Part shown: piece after piece, positions 1 through 8,020 of the stretch
Layout: each line of letters starts with the position of its first letter
How positions within the stretch are numbered: the first letter of the stretch is position 1
DNA from: Streptomyces caelestis
GTDB taxonomy: Bacteria; Actinomycetota; Actinomycetes; Streptomycetales; Streptomycetaceae
Assembly (NCBI RefSeq): GCF_014205255.1
Contig: NZ_JACHNE010000001.1
Location: forward strand, 4,774,001 to 4,838,000
Length of the DNA stretch: 64,000 nt
Direction: 5' to 3'
Translations under genes and position numbers: made by a program
Notes under the pieces: generated by a model
Database searches by the model: none
Seen by the model: the letters and a program-made list of their open reading frames with translations, nothing else
Told to the model about the DNA's origin: nothing

Positions 1-707
1 GCCACGCGGAGCAGGAGGTCACGGCTCAGCAGACGGTCACCGCGCACGAGCGCTCCCGCCGCACCCTGCTGGAGGAGCGCACGACGATCGCCCGCGAACT
101 GCACGACGTGGTCGCCCACCACATGTCGGTGGTCGCCATCCAGGCGGAGGCCGCGCCCTACCGGGTGGACAACCCGCCGCCGGAGCTGGAGAAGGCCTTC
201 GCCACCATCCGGGAGAACGCGGTGGCGGCCCTGACCGAGCTGCGCCGCGTCCTGGGCGTCGTCCGTGCCGAGGACTATGAGGCCCCGGACGCCCCGCAGC
301 CCACGCTCGCCGACCTGGAAGCGCTGCTGGCCAATGTGCGGGAGGCCGGACTGGGCGTCGAGAAGGTGGTGACCGGCGCGGTGCGCGAGCTGCCGCAGGG
401 CGTGGAGCTGTCGGCGTACCGGATCGTGCAGGAGGCCCTGAGTAACACCCTGCGGCACGCGCCGGGTGCGAGCGCCCGTGTCGAGATCGGCTACGTGCTC
501 GGCGGCCTGGGCCTGCGCATAGTCAACGGCCCGCCGCCGAACCCGAGCCTGATCAAGCCCTCGCCCGGCGCCGGGCACGGCATCACGGGCATGCGGGAGC
601 GCGTGACGATGCTGAACGGCGAGATGACGGCGGGCCGGACGGACGACGGAGGTTACGAGGTGGCGGTCTTCCTGCCGGTCGCCCTGCCGGACGGGGTCGA
701 CGCATGA
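1..707 (+). CDS. NarL-type sensor histidine kinase (3' part only)
   Basis: The gene enters from the left edge; the frame is open from base 3, so about 234 C-terminal residues are visible. The dimerisation/phosphoacceptor helix contains IARELHDVVAHH, the HisKA_3 signature with its phosphorylatable His. The ATPase domain follows, with an N-box-like ALSNTLRHAPG and a G-box-like GHGITGMRERV near the C terminus. The kinase would autophosphorylate and pass phosphate to the response regulator whose ATG overlaps its stop (ATGA), so the two are translationally coupled. The sensing domain lies outside the window, so the signal is unknown. Confidence 0.95.
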   Translation, partial: HAEQEVTAQQTVTAHERSRRTLLEERTTIARELHDVVAHHMSVVAIQAEAAPYRVDNPPPELEKAFATIRENAVAALTELRRVLGVVRAEDYEAPDAPQPTLADLEALLANVREAGLGVEKVVTGAVRELPQGVELSAYRIVQEALSNTLRHAPGASARVEIGYVLGGLGLRIVNGPPPNPSLIKPSPGAGHGITGMRERVTMLNGEMTAGRTDDGGYEVAVFLPVALPDGVDA

Positions 708-1369
708 CCATTCGCGTGCTGATCGCGGACGACCAGATGATGGTGCGCGAGGGTTTCTCGGTCCTGCTGAACGCGATGCCGGACATCGAGGTCGTCGGCG
801 AGGCGGTGAACGGCCGGGAGGCCGTCGTGAAGGTCCGCGAGCTCGCCCCGGACGTCGTGCTGATGGACATCCGCATGCCCGAGCTGAACGGCATCGAGGC
901 GACCCGCGAGATCGTCGCCGCCGACGGCGCGGCCAAGGTGCTGGTGCTCACCACCTTCGACCTCGACGAGTACGTGTACCAGGCGCTGCGCGCGGGAGCC
1001 TCCGGGTTCCTCCTCAAGGACGCCTCGGCCCGCCAGCTCGCCGACGGGGTGCGGGTCGTGGCATCCGGTGAGGCGCTCCTGGCCCCCTCGGTGACCAGGC
1101 GCCTGATCACCGAGTTCTCCAAGCTCTCCGAGACCCCGCGCCTCATGCCCTCCGCGCAGGCGGCGTACGGCGACCTCACCGACCGGGAGACGGAGGTGCT
1201 GGTCCTCATCGCGCAGGGCCTGTCGAACGCGGAGATCGCCGAGCGGCTGGTGGTCGCCGAGTCGACGATCAAGACGCATGTCAGCCGGATCCTGGTGAAG
1301 CTGGGGCTCAGGGACCGGACACAGGCGGCGGTGTTCGCGTACGAGGCGCGGCTGGTGACGCCGGGGTGA
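704..1369 (+). CDS. NarL/LuxR-family response regulator
   Basis: 221 residues, full length for the family. An N-terminal receiver domain (about 1-120) has acidic D9/D10, phosphoacceptor D55 in LMDIRMPE and the conserved Lys in FLLKDAS. A LuxR-type helix-turn-helix (about 150-215) has LTDRETEVLVLIAQGLSN and STIKTHVSRILVKLGL. It is the cognate DNA-binding partner of the kinase just upstream (4-nt overlap). Targets are not visible. Confidence 0.96.
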   Translation: MTIRVLIADDQMMVREGFSVLLNAMPDIEVVGEAVNGREAVVKVRELAPDVVLMDIRMPELNGIEATREIVAADGAAKVLVLTTFDLDEYVYQALRAGASGFLLKDASARQLADGVRVVASGEALLAPSVTRRLITEFSKLSETPRLMPSAQAAYGDLTDRETEVLVLIAQGLSNAEIAERLVVAESTIKTHVSRILVKLGLRDRTQAAVFAYEARLVTPG

Positions 1370-1409
1370 ACGCCCGGGGAGGGCGGCGAGGCAGGAAGAC
1401 GGAGGGGGC

Positions 1410-1694
1410 ATGGACTTCGCCCCCATCCGCATCGAGGTCGACGAGGACATGTCCGCCTGGCGCGCGGAAATCCCCGGAAAGGTAATGGCAACCGCCGAAG
1501 CGCTGACCGGCCCGACCACCCCGGAAGGCGCACGGGTGCAGGTGCACAACGCCCCCGGCGCCGAGGTGGGACCCGGCCAGATCGCCACCTGGGGCCGCGC
1601 CACCACCGACCGGGCCGACGCCTTCGGCTTCACCTGGGACCGGTCGGGCAAGTCGAGCAAACACTTCCCCTTTGGCTGGACCGGCCCCACCTGA
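1410..1694 (+). CDS. Small protein resembling the C-terminal part of DUF1326
   Basis: 94 residues with a strong GGAGGGGG ribosome site 1-2 nt before ATG at 1410. The sequence (PIRIEVDEDMSAWRAEIPG, then GRATTDRADAFGF, SSKHFPF) reads like the C-terminal half of longer DUF1326 proteins, whose N-terminal Cys motifs are missing here. A complete DUF1326 gene follows 249 bp downstream, so this may be the tail of a truncated tandem paralogue rather than a free-standing gene. The function of the family is unknown. The family link is from memory and is not certain. Confidence 0.55.
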   Translation: MDFAPIRIEVDEDMSAWRAEIPGKVMATAEALTGPTTPEGARVQVHNAPGAEVGPGQIATWGRATTDRADAFGFTWDRSGKSSKHFPFGWTGPT

Positions 1695-1943
1695 GCCGGC
1701 TGAGCGGGAGCAAGTGCGGTTCGAAGCCGCAGACCTGTTCGTGCAAGGGGTGATACCTGCGCAGATCGCAGGCGATTACGGGTCTTCCGCAAGTCCACCT
1801 GATTGGCGACGAGCAGGTCTCACCTGCGCCATGCTTCAGCTCACCCGGGTTGCCGGGAATCGGCATTTACATGCCGATTTGGCAGACCTAGCGTAGAGGT
1901 GAGTGCAATTTCAGTCCCTACATCCTCGGAGAAGGGGGCAGCC

Positions 1944-2567
1944 ATGTCGTGGACGATATCCGGCACGTACGTCGCCGGCTGCTCGTGCGCCGTGCTGTGC
2001 AGTTGCCCGTACGACGGCGAGCCCAGGGACGCCAAAGGCGGGACCGAATGCCTGGGCACTGCCGTCTTCCACGTTGCGGGCGGGAATCTGGACGATGTCG
2101 ACCTGTCCGGTGTGGACTTCGCCTTCTACAACCACTTCCCGTCGAACCTGACCTCCGGCAACTGGAAGGTCGGCCTCGTGGTGGACAGCGCAGCGAGCGA
2201 CGAGCAGGCGACCGCCCTGGAGCGCATCCTCTCCGGTCGCGAAGGTGGTCCGTTCGGCCAGCTCTCGCAGTTCTACGGCGAGTACCTTGGAATGGAGCGG
2301 GCGAAGGTGTCCCTCACGGACGGAGAGAGGCCCGGCCTCACGGTTGAGGGCAGGACGGAGCTGTCCTACGAGCCGCTCACCGGCCCCGACGGCAGTTCGA
2401 CAAAGATCAAGAACGCCATGTTCGGGTTCGCTCCCGAGTTCGAGGTCGGCAGGTCCAGCGGGCGTTCCGATGCTTTCGGGCTGAGCTACGAGGCGTCGTA
2501 CGGCGAGACGGCCGATTACGTCTTCAGCAGCGAGGAGACCGAAGGAGCCGGCCGGGGACGCGCCTGA
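1944..2567 (+). CDS. DUF1326 domain-containing protein
   Basis: 207 residues from ATG at 1944, chosen because GAAGGGGGC precedes it; the open frame further upstream is not protein-like. The N terminus has the family's Cys cluster (GCSCAVLCSCPYDG), suggestive of metal binding, and the body contains LERILSGREGGPFG and FAPEFEVGRSSGRSDAFGLS. DUF1326 genes often sit beside DUF2182 membrane-protein genes, and one lies convergently about 280 bp downstream, so the two probably work together, perhaps in metal handling. No enzymatic role is established. Confidence 0.85.
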   Translation: MSWTISGTYVAGCSCAVLCSCPYDGEPRDAKGGTECLGTAVFHVAGGNLDDVDLSGVDFAFYNHFPSNLTSGNWKVGLVVDSAASDEQATALERILSGREGGPFGQLSQFYGEYLGMERAKVSLTDGERPGLTVEGRTELSYEPLTGPDGSSTKIKNAMFGFAPEFEVGRSSGRSDAFGLSYEASYGETADYVFSSEETEGAGRGRA

Positions 2568-2592
2568 CGAGAGCGCGCTTCAGCACACCCGT

Positions 2593-2842
2593 ATGAGCAG
2601 AAGTAAGGCACCGCGGCTGCTGGCGACGGTGTTCTCAGCGCCTCGTTGTCGAGGTGCGCGCCGATCGCCCGGGTGGTGGGGACTCTGCTCTCGCTCGTCA
2701 ACCAGGGCGCGGTGATCGCGGCCGGGGGTGCCACGGCCGCGACTTGGTGGCGCATGCTGTTCAACTATCTGGTGCCGTGCTGTCGAGCGCGGGCTTCTTC
2801 AGCTGCTGCCGTCGGGCGGCCTGGCTCACGATGACCAGGTGA
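2593..2842 (+). pseudogene. Frameshifted NrtS-like small membrane protein
   Basis: Three reading frames join into one NrtS-like protein of about 83 residues. It starts at ATG 2593 (MSRSKAPRLLATVFSA), continues one frame over (VVGTLLSLVNQGAV, then TWWRMLFNYLVP) and ends in a third frame (SSAGFFSCCRRAAWLTMTR, stop at 2842). Each join needs one extra base, near 2640 and near 2792. NrtS is a two-helix family annotated as nitrate/nitrite transporter. It lies between the DUF1326 and DUF2182 genes. Two indels suggest decay rather than programmed frameshifting; assembly error is possible. Confidence 0.7.
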
Positions 2843-2843
2843 G

Positions 2844-3680
2844 TCACATGCCGTTCATCGGCGGCATCGAGCCCTGCAGCCCCGGCAGCAGCCAGTCCTG
2901 GAACGGCGCGAGCACGGCCAGGACGAGGAACGCCAAGCCCACGACCCGGGCGAGCAGCGGGCCCCTGGACCACAGCTTCTCCACGAAGATCACCAGGGCC
3001 AGTCCGGCCATGGCCGCCACGTTCATCACACCGAGCGGGATCAGGACCACCATCAGCCCAGCGCAGCAGCCGACGCAGTAGGCGCCGTGATGGACGCCCA
3101 CCCGCAGGTCACGCGCCGGTGCCCGGAAGCCGGCGTAATGCATCAGGTGGCTCATGGGATCGCGGCAGTGCCGCAGGCACACGTACTTCAGCGGGCCGAG
3201 TTGATAAAGCCCCGCCAGCAGGAACGCGGTGAAGCCGATCCAGCGCCCCGCGGTCGGGTGATCCGCCACCAGATCGCCGGTGAAGGCCAGGCCCGCATAG
3301 GCGAGCGCACCGAAGGCCGTCCACACCATCAGGTACCCGCCGAGGAACTCGGCGGTGCGAGCGGCCCGGGTCCAGCCGGAGGACTGACGGCCGATCCCCC
3401 GCACCCACGTGATGGCCACCGGCGCCATCGACGGCAGCATCATGGCCGCCATCATCGTCACCCACAGCAGCAGGAACAGGGGAAGCGCCATCCCCATGGT
3501 GCCGGGCTCGACCCCCATGCCCCGGGCCTGGCCGATCGTGAGCGCCCACGCAGGCACCGCGATCAGGACGACGAGGAACCAGGCGGCTGCGAGATCCCGC
3601 TTCGGCAGCAACCCTCCGCCGGTTCCGGTCGGCGCGGGCGTCCGCATGGGGACGAGGACGGAGTTCCGAGTGAAGCGCAT
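2844..3680 (-). CDS. DUF2182 polytopic membrane protein
   Basis: 278 residues from ATG at 3680; AGGAGGG lies 8 nt upstream, which favours it over the in-frame GTG at 3686. About seven hydrophobic segments are visible, starting with AAWFLVVLIAVPAWAL. Family-type motifs are MMAAMMLPSMAP, then CLRHCRDPMSHL and HHGAYCVGCCAGLM, which look like metal-ligating Cys/His/Met sets in the membrane. DUF2182 is a predicted metal-binding membrane family of unknown function, commonly neighbouring DUF1326, as here. Confidence 0.88.
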   Translation of the reverse strand: MRFTRNSVLVPMRTPAPTGTGGGLLPKRDLAAAWFLVVLIAVPAWALTIGQARGMGVEPGTMGMALPLFLLLWVTMMAAMMLPSMAPVAITWVRGIGRQSSGWTRAARTAEFLGGYLMVWTAFGALAYAGLAFTGDLVADHPTAGRWIGFTAFLLAGLYQLGPLKYVCLRHCRDPMSHLMHYAGFRAPARDLRVGVHHGAYCVGCCAGLMVVLIPLGVMNVAAMAGLALVIFVEKLWSRGPLLARVVGLAFLVLAVLAPFQDWLLPGLQGSMPPMNGM

Positions 3681-3825
3681 CGGCACGCCCTCCTACGTGA
3701 TACATCCAGCAGACCACTCCTGAACCTACGGTGCGACCTCGCCCGAACTCACGCTGAGTGAGGGACCGCCCATGCCGGGAGGGCAGCACGGCGACGCGAC
3801 CACGGCGTTCCGCGCGACCAGCCCC

Positions 3826-4092
3826 CTACGCGGGCGCCAGCTCGCACCACACCTACTTGCCCGGTTGCCGTCTCTGGCCGGCGGCTGCCAGCCCCAGAGG
3901 TCGGCGCAGGCGCGGACCAGGGCAAGGCCACGGCCGGATTTCCGCGTCGCTGAGGCAGGCCAACGCTCCTGGAGGGTCGGGCGGTTCGGGGTTTGTGTCC
4001 CACGCGCCGATGCGGAGTACTCCGGTCGACCAGCGCACGCGGAGGGTGGCAGGGCCCTTGGCGTGGAGTACGGCGAGGAACTCCGATGAGCT
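3826..4092 (-). pseudogene. Remnant of a regulatory ATP-binding protein (HATPase_c_2)
   Basis: On the minus strand one frame reads LRVRWSTGVLRIGAWDTNP followed by a Pro-rich turn; a second frame then gives SGRGLALVRACADLWGW; the first frame resumes with VWCELAPA after an in-frame TAG and stops at 3828-3826. Together these make the C-terminal half of the anti-sigma-like ATPases that accompany DUF397 genes in Streptomyces. At least two indels and a nonsense codon are needed, and the N-terminal half is absent because the region runs straight into the DUF397 remnant. Confidence 0.65.
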
Positions 4093-4287
4093 GGCGCGAG
4101 TCCACGTACTCCGGTGGCGGCGAGGGCGACACCTGCGTAGAGATCGCCCCTCCCCACCCGCACAGCCATACGCGACTCCAAGAACCCCTCCCACGGCATG
4201 CTCTCCGTCCCCACCGGATCCTTCACCCTGTTCATCGAGGCGCTCAAGGCACAGCACCCCTGGTCAGACAGAGGGATGTGGAGCTAG
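4086..4287 (+). pseudogene. Frameshifted DUF397 protein
   Basis: ATG 4086 begins MSWRESTYSGGGEGDTCVE, the standard DUF397 N terminus. After about 25 codons the frame moves by one base and continues as AIRDSKNPSHGML and FTLFIEALKAQ to the stop at 4287. The single break is near 4168. DUF397 proteins normally follow an XRE regulator; none is present here, so the locus has lost its regulator and its reading frame. An intact XRE/DUF397 pair exists at 19.4-20.4 kb. Confidence 0.75.
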
Positions 4288-4296
4288 CGTCCGTCC

Positions 4297-5517
4297 ATGG
4301 CAGCTGCTTCCGACCTCGCGTTCGACCCGTGGGACCCGGCGTTCCTCGCCGACCCGTACCCCGCCTATGCCGAGTTGCGTGCCCGGGGCCGCGTGCACTA
4401 CTTCGAGCCCACGAACCAGTGGCTCGTCCCGCACCACGCGGACGTCTCGGCGCTGCTGCGGGACCGGCGCCTGGGCCGGACGTACCAGCACCGGTTCACG
4501 CACGAGGAGTTCGGCCGCACCGCGCCTCCGCCGGAGCAGGAGCCGTTCCACACGCTCAACGACCACGGGATGCTCGACCTGGAGCCGCCGGACCACACCC
4601 GCATCCGGCGCCTGGTGTCGAAGGCGTTCACGCCGCGCACGGTGGAGCGGCTCAAGCCGTACGTGTGGCGCCTGGCGGACGAGCTCGCCTCGGCCCTGGC
4701 CGAAGCGGGCGGCGGCGATCTGCTGAAGGACGTCGCCGAGCCCCTCCCGGTGGCGGTGATCGCCGAGATGCTCGGCATCCCGGAGTCCGACCGGGCCCCG
4801 CTGCGCCCCTGGTCGGCGGACATCTGCGGGATGTACGAGCTGAACCCGTCCGAGGAGACGGCGGCGAAGGCGGTCAGGGCGTCGGTGGAGTTCTCCGACT
4901 ACCTGCGCGACCTGATCGCGGCCCGCCGCAAGGAGCCGGGCGAGGACCTCATCTCGGGTCTGATCGCGGCCCATGACGAGGGCGACCGCCTCACCGAGCA
5001 GGAGATGATCTCGACGGCGGTCCTCCTCCTCAACGCCGGCCACGAGGCGACGGTGAACGCCACGGTCAACGGCTGGTACGCCCTGTTCCGCAACCCGCCC
5101 CAGCTGGAGCTGCTGCGCGCGGACCACTCCCTGATCCCCTCCGCCGTCGAGGAACTGATGCGCTACGACACCCCGCTCCAGCTCTTCGAGCGCTGGGTCC
5201 TGGACGAGATCGAACTCGCCGGCACGACGATCCCGCGCGGCGCGGAGATCGCCCTGCTCTTCGGCTCCGCCAACCACGACCCGACGGTGTTCGAGAACCC
5301 GTCCGCCCTGGACCTGACCCGCCCGGACAACCCCCACATCTCCTTCAGCGCCGGCATCCACTACTGCATCGGCGCACCCCTGGCCCGCATCGAACTGGCG
5401 GCTTCGATGGGGGCACTGCTGGACAGGGCCCCGACGCTGCGACTGGCCGCCGAGCCGGCCCGCAAGCCGAACTTCGTGATCAGGGGGTTGGAGGGGTTGG
5501 CCGTGGAGGTGGGGTGA
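4297..5517 (+). CDS. Cytochrome P450
   Basis: 406 residues, normal for a soluble bacterial class I P450. The I-helix oxygen-activation motif AGHEAT is at about 247-252, the ExxR salt bridge (ELMR) at E286/R289, and the haem loop FSAGIHYCIG has the proximal Cys at 357. It would hydroxylate or epoxidise a small hydrophobic substrate using electrons from ferredoxin and reductase partners, none of which is adjacent. The ATG at 4297 lies 10 bp after the DUF397 remnant. CYP107-like in feel; substrate unknown. Confidence 0.95.
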   Translation: MAAASDLAFDPWDPAFLADPYPAYAELRARGRVHYFEPTNQWLVPHHADVSALLRDRRLGRTYQHRFTHEEFGRTAPPPEQEPFHTLNDHGMLDLEPPDHTRIRRLVSKAFTPRTVERLKPYVWRLADELASALAEAGGGDLLKDVAEPLPVAVIAEMLGIPESDRAPLRPWSADICGMYELNPSEETAAKAVRASVEFSDYLRDLIAARRKEPGEDLISGLIAAHDEGDRLTEQEMISTAVLLLNAGHEATVNATVNGWYALFRNPPQLELLRADHSLIPSAVEELMRYDTPLQLFERWVLDEIELAGTTIPRGAEIALLFGSANHDPTVFENPSALDLTRPDNPHISFSAGIHYCIGAPLARIELAASMGALLDRAPTLRLAAEPARKPNFVIRGLEGLAVEVG

Positions 5518-5604
5518 TCACCCGTTTGGATGATCATGTGCGCGATCCGTCCAGTGCTCACAGGCTGCTCGGCAAGCTGGTCTGTGCCTGCGAAGGAGGG
5601 CACC

Positions 5605-6201
5605 ATGACGGTTATGGCGCAGCACACGGCTCAGATGTCAGTGGAGGAGTTCGAGGAGCTCGCCGCACTCGTGGCCAAGAGGTTCGACGCCGTCAGGTTG
5701 GAGTTCATCAACGGACGGGTCGGAGTCAAGGGCATGACGGACGGCAACCACAGTGAGGTCATCAGGTGGCTGCAGGAGTGCTTCCTGATGGCAGGGACCG
5801 GGCTGTGGCTTTACGGAGGTGGTGAGCTGGGCCTGCGGATCGAGAAGTACCGCAAGGGCCGAGCACTTCCCGACGCCGTGCTCGCGCCTCGGGGGACGTT
5901 CGCAGGCGAAGGGGACTGGGCCGACGCCAAGGGCGTTGTGATGACGGTCGAGGTCACCTCCTACGACGCCGACACACACCGGCGGGACCGCGAGGAGAAA
6001 CCCCTGGGATACGCAGAGGCCGGAATCCCTCATTACCTGCTGATCGATCGCGACGACTGCTCGGTCACGCTGTACAGCGATCCGGCACCTGGCGAGGGAT
6101 ACCGCAGCACGGTGAGGAAGTCCTTCGGCGCGAAGCTCTCGCTCCCTGAGCCCCTCGGGATCGAACTCGACACCGAGGAACTCAAGCAGTACGTCGACTG
6201 A
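5605..6201 (+). CDS. Uma2-family (DUF820) putative endonuclease
   Basis: 198 residues from ATG 5605, preceded by GAAGGAGGGCACC. The PD-(D/E)xK-like core is visible: RLEFINGRVGVKGMTDGNH, then ALPDAVLAP, VEVTSYDADTHRRDREEK and the hydrophobic strand HYLLIDRD. Uma2 proteins are widespread in Streptomyces and cyanobacteria and are predicted nucleases of unknown role. A close paralogue lies at 21679-22257. It stands alone, and its stop is flush with the ABC permease remnant on the other strand. Confidence 0.88.
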   Translation: MTVMAQHTAQMSVEEFEELAALVAKRFDAVRLEFINGRVGVKGMTDGNHSEVIRWLQECFLMAGTGLWLYGGGELGLRIEKYRKGRALPDAVLAPRGTFAGEGDWADAKGVVMTVEVTSYDADTHRRDREEKPLGYAEAGIPHYLLIDRDDCSVTLYSDPAPGEGYRSTVRKSFGAKLSLPEPLGIELDTEELKQYVD

Positions 6202-6810
6202 TCACGTGGTCATGTCCCGCCTCCGCAACCCAGCCAGCCCACCAGCCACCAGCCCCACCGCCAGCCCGGTCAGCACCACCACCGGCCCCCACTCCATGGA
6301 TCCTCCCGGCAGCTTCGGCAGATGCCCGAACGGCGAGAGATCCAGCACCGCCTGCGGTACATCCAGCGCGGGACCGACCCAGCCGATCAGCAGGACCGCC
6401 CCGCCCACGCCCCAGGCCGCCGCGGCGCCCCGGGGCAGTACGCCGTGCAGCAGCACCGCCACCCCGCCGATCACCCACACCGCCGGCAGCTGCACCAGGC
6501 ACGCCCCCAGGATCGGCCCGGTCTCCTTGCCGTAGCCGACGGCGAAGCCGAGCCCGGCCAGCAGCATGATCAGGGCGGCCCCGCCGAAGGCGATCACCAG
6601 GTGCCCGGTGGCCCAGCGCAGGCGGCCCACCGCGTTCGCCAGGACCGGTTCCGCCCGGCCGGAGGTCTCCTCGCCGTGCAGGCGGAGCACCGACGCCACG
6701 ATGTACAGCGCCGCGACCAGGCCGAGCATGCCGACCATCGACGCCAGGAACGCGTCCGTCAGGCCCGACCGGCCGCCCATCCGCTCGAAGATCCGCCGGG
6801 CGTTCTCGTT
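6202..6810 (-). pseudogene. C-terminal fragment of an ABC-2 type exporter permease
   Basis: About 200 residues read as the end of an ABC transporter permease: ENARRIFERMGGRSGLTDA, FLASMVGMLGLVAALYIV, LRLHGEETSGRAEPVL, then several membrane helices and the basic tail LAGLRRRDMTT. There is no start codon or N-terminal half. The longer minus-strand frame that contains it runs antisense through unrelated sequence and is not real. The fragment abuts a regulator tail in opposite orientation, consistent with an internal deletion. Confidence 0.75.
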
Positions 6811-6813
6811 TAG

Positions 6814-6957
6814 GGCGTCACCAGCCTCGGCGCCGACACCCCGGCCGGCCGCCGCATGGCCGAGACGCTCGCGTTCTTCGAGTTCGTCGAGACCGAGATC
6901 GTGGAGATGATGGAGCGCTGGCGCGTGCACCGGGAGAAGACGTTCGGGCCTGAATGA
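6814..6957 (+). pseudogene. C-terminal fragment of a GbsR/MarR-like regulator
   Basis: 47 codons after a TAG at 6811 read GVTSLGADTPAGRRMAETL, FFEFVETEIVEMMERW and end KTFGPE. This resembles the C-terminal helix of GbsR/MarR-type repressors found divergently from ABC exporters in Streptomyces. The start and DNA-binding region are missing. Together with the permease fragment it looks like the two ends of one regulator/ATPase/permease locus. Confidence 0.55.
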
Positions 6958-6971
6958 CGAGCGGGCGCGGC

Positions 6972-7835
6972 TCACGGCGCCGCCGGCACCGTCAGCCCCC
7001 AGGCCCCCTCCCGGACCACCCACGTCCGGGTCCGCACCGGACCGGACACCACCGCGTCCGCCCGGTAGCGGAAGTGGGCCCCCGACACCGTCACCGTCCG
7101 GCCCTGCGCGAGCAGGGGTGAGGCCTCGGCGCCCACCGACACCGGGCGGACCTCCACCGACGCCACGCCGGAGGCCGAGGGCGACACCGACACCGCCTCG
7201 ACCGGCTGGTTCAGATCGACGAGCGTTTCGCCGTCGACCTCGACGCGCAGCCGGGACGGGCCGGGCTCGGGCGCGGAGGCGAGCCGGGACGGCCGGCCGG
7301 CCGGGACCAGGGTGCGGACCAGGGACTGGCAGGTCCGCAGCCAGGGGCGGCCCGGCCCGGCCTCGGTGTCCGGCGTCTCCGGGCCGGCCTGCAACGGCGG
7401 TATCCGCAGCGCGCCGAGCACCACCCCGTCGCTGTCGTCGACCAGCAGGTCCATCCGCCGCTCGACCCCGTCGAGCACCGCCCGGGCCGCCGCCACCGTC
7501 CCCGTCGGCACCCCCAGCGACCGGGCGAGGGACAGCACGCCCCCGACCGGTACCACCGACAGCGCGCATCCGGCCAGCTCCCGATGCCGGTGCAGCAGCG
7601 ACACGGCACGGATCAGGGCCCGGTCGTCGCCGACCACGACCGGGCGCCGGGAGCCCCGCCGGGCCAGCGCCCGGGCGAACTCCTCCGGCCCCTCCGGCAG
7701 GCACAGCTTCACGGCCGCACCCGCTCGGAGCACGTCTTTCGCGATCCGTACGGACTCGCCGTCGGACCGGCGGGCGACCGGGTCGATGACCACCAGCAGC
7801 TGCTCGGATGTCGCGGAAGTCGCCACCTCGGCCAT
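6972..7835 (-). CDS. Diacylglycerol kinase-like protein (lipid kinase fold)
   Basis: 287 residues from ATG 7835, with AGGAAG about 7 nt upstream. The N-terminal half resembles a diacylglycerol/sphingosine kinase catalytic fold (QLLVVIDPVARRSDG, then VVPVGGVLSLARSLGVP in place of the usual GTGND nucleotide loop); the C-terminal half is beta-rich (LRVEVDGETLVDL, FRYRADAVVSG). The altered loop means activity is uncertain. It is divergent from purA, as in other streptomycetes. Lipid phosphorylation at the membrane is the family role; the substrate is unknown. Confidence 0.75.
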   Translation of the reverse strand: MAEVATSATSEQLLVVIDPVARRSDGESVRIAKDVLRAGAAVKLCLPEGPEEFARALARRGSRRPVVVGDDRALIRAVSLLHRHRELAGCALSVVPVGGVLSLARSLGVPTGTVAAARAVLDGVERRMDLLVDDSDGVVLGALRIPPLQAGPETPDTEAGPGRPWLRTCQSLVRTLVPAGRPSRLASAPEPGPSRLRVEVDGETLVDLNQPVEAVSVSPSASGVASVEVRPVSVGAEASPLLAQGRTVTVSGAHFRYRADAVVSGPVRTRTWVVREGAWGLTVPAAP

Positions 7836-7868
7836 GCCTCGCTTCCTCGGGTAGCATCTTTGTGCAAG

Positions 7869-7896
7869 AGCCCCTTGCGCTATTGCGCCAGGGGCT
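7869..7896. promoter_or_regulatory. Hairpin in the purA leader region
   Basis: The arms agccccttgcgc and gcgccaggggct flank a TATT loop with one mismatch. The hairpin lies about 125 nt before the purA start and just upstream of the divergent kinase gene. It is followed by tcgtctattcc, only weakly U-rich. It could be a terminator, a purA leader element or part of a small RNA; the sequence alone does not decide. Confidence 0.5.
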
Positions 7897-8020
7897 TCGT
7901 CTATTCCGGGGCATCCGGTCCGACGGTTGGCGGCCAACGGCGGTCGCGGTGTACGCGGCTTCATACCTCCGCGTTCGCCCTCGACCATGGACATGCCCCA
8001 CCCGGAAGGGGTGTACGCGC

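Noticed and set aside
6202..8001. 599-codon minus-strand open frame
   Set aside because: The C-terminal part is the ABC permease fragment; upstream it runs out of frame through the diacylglycerol-kinase-like gene.
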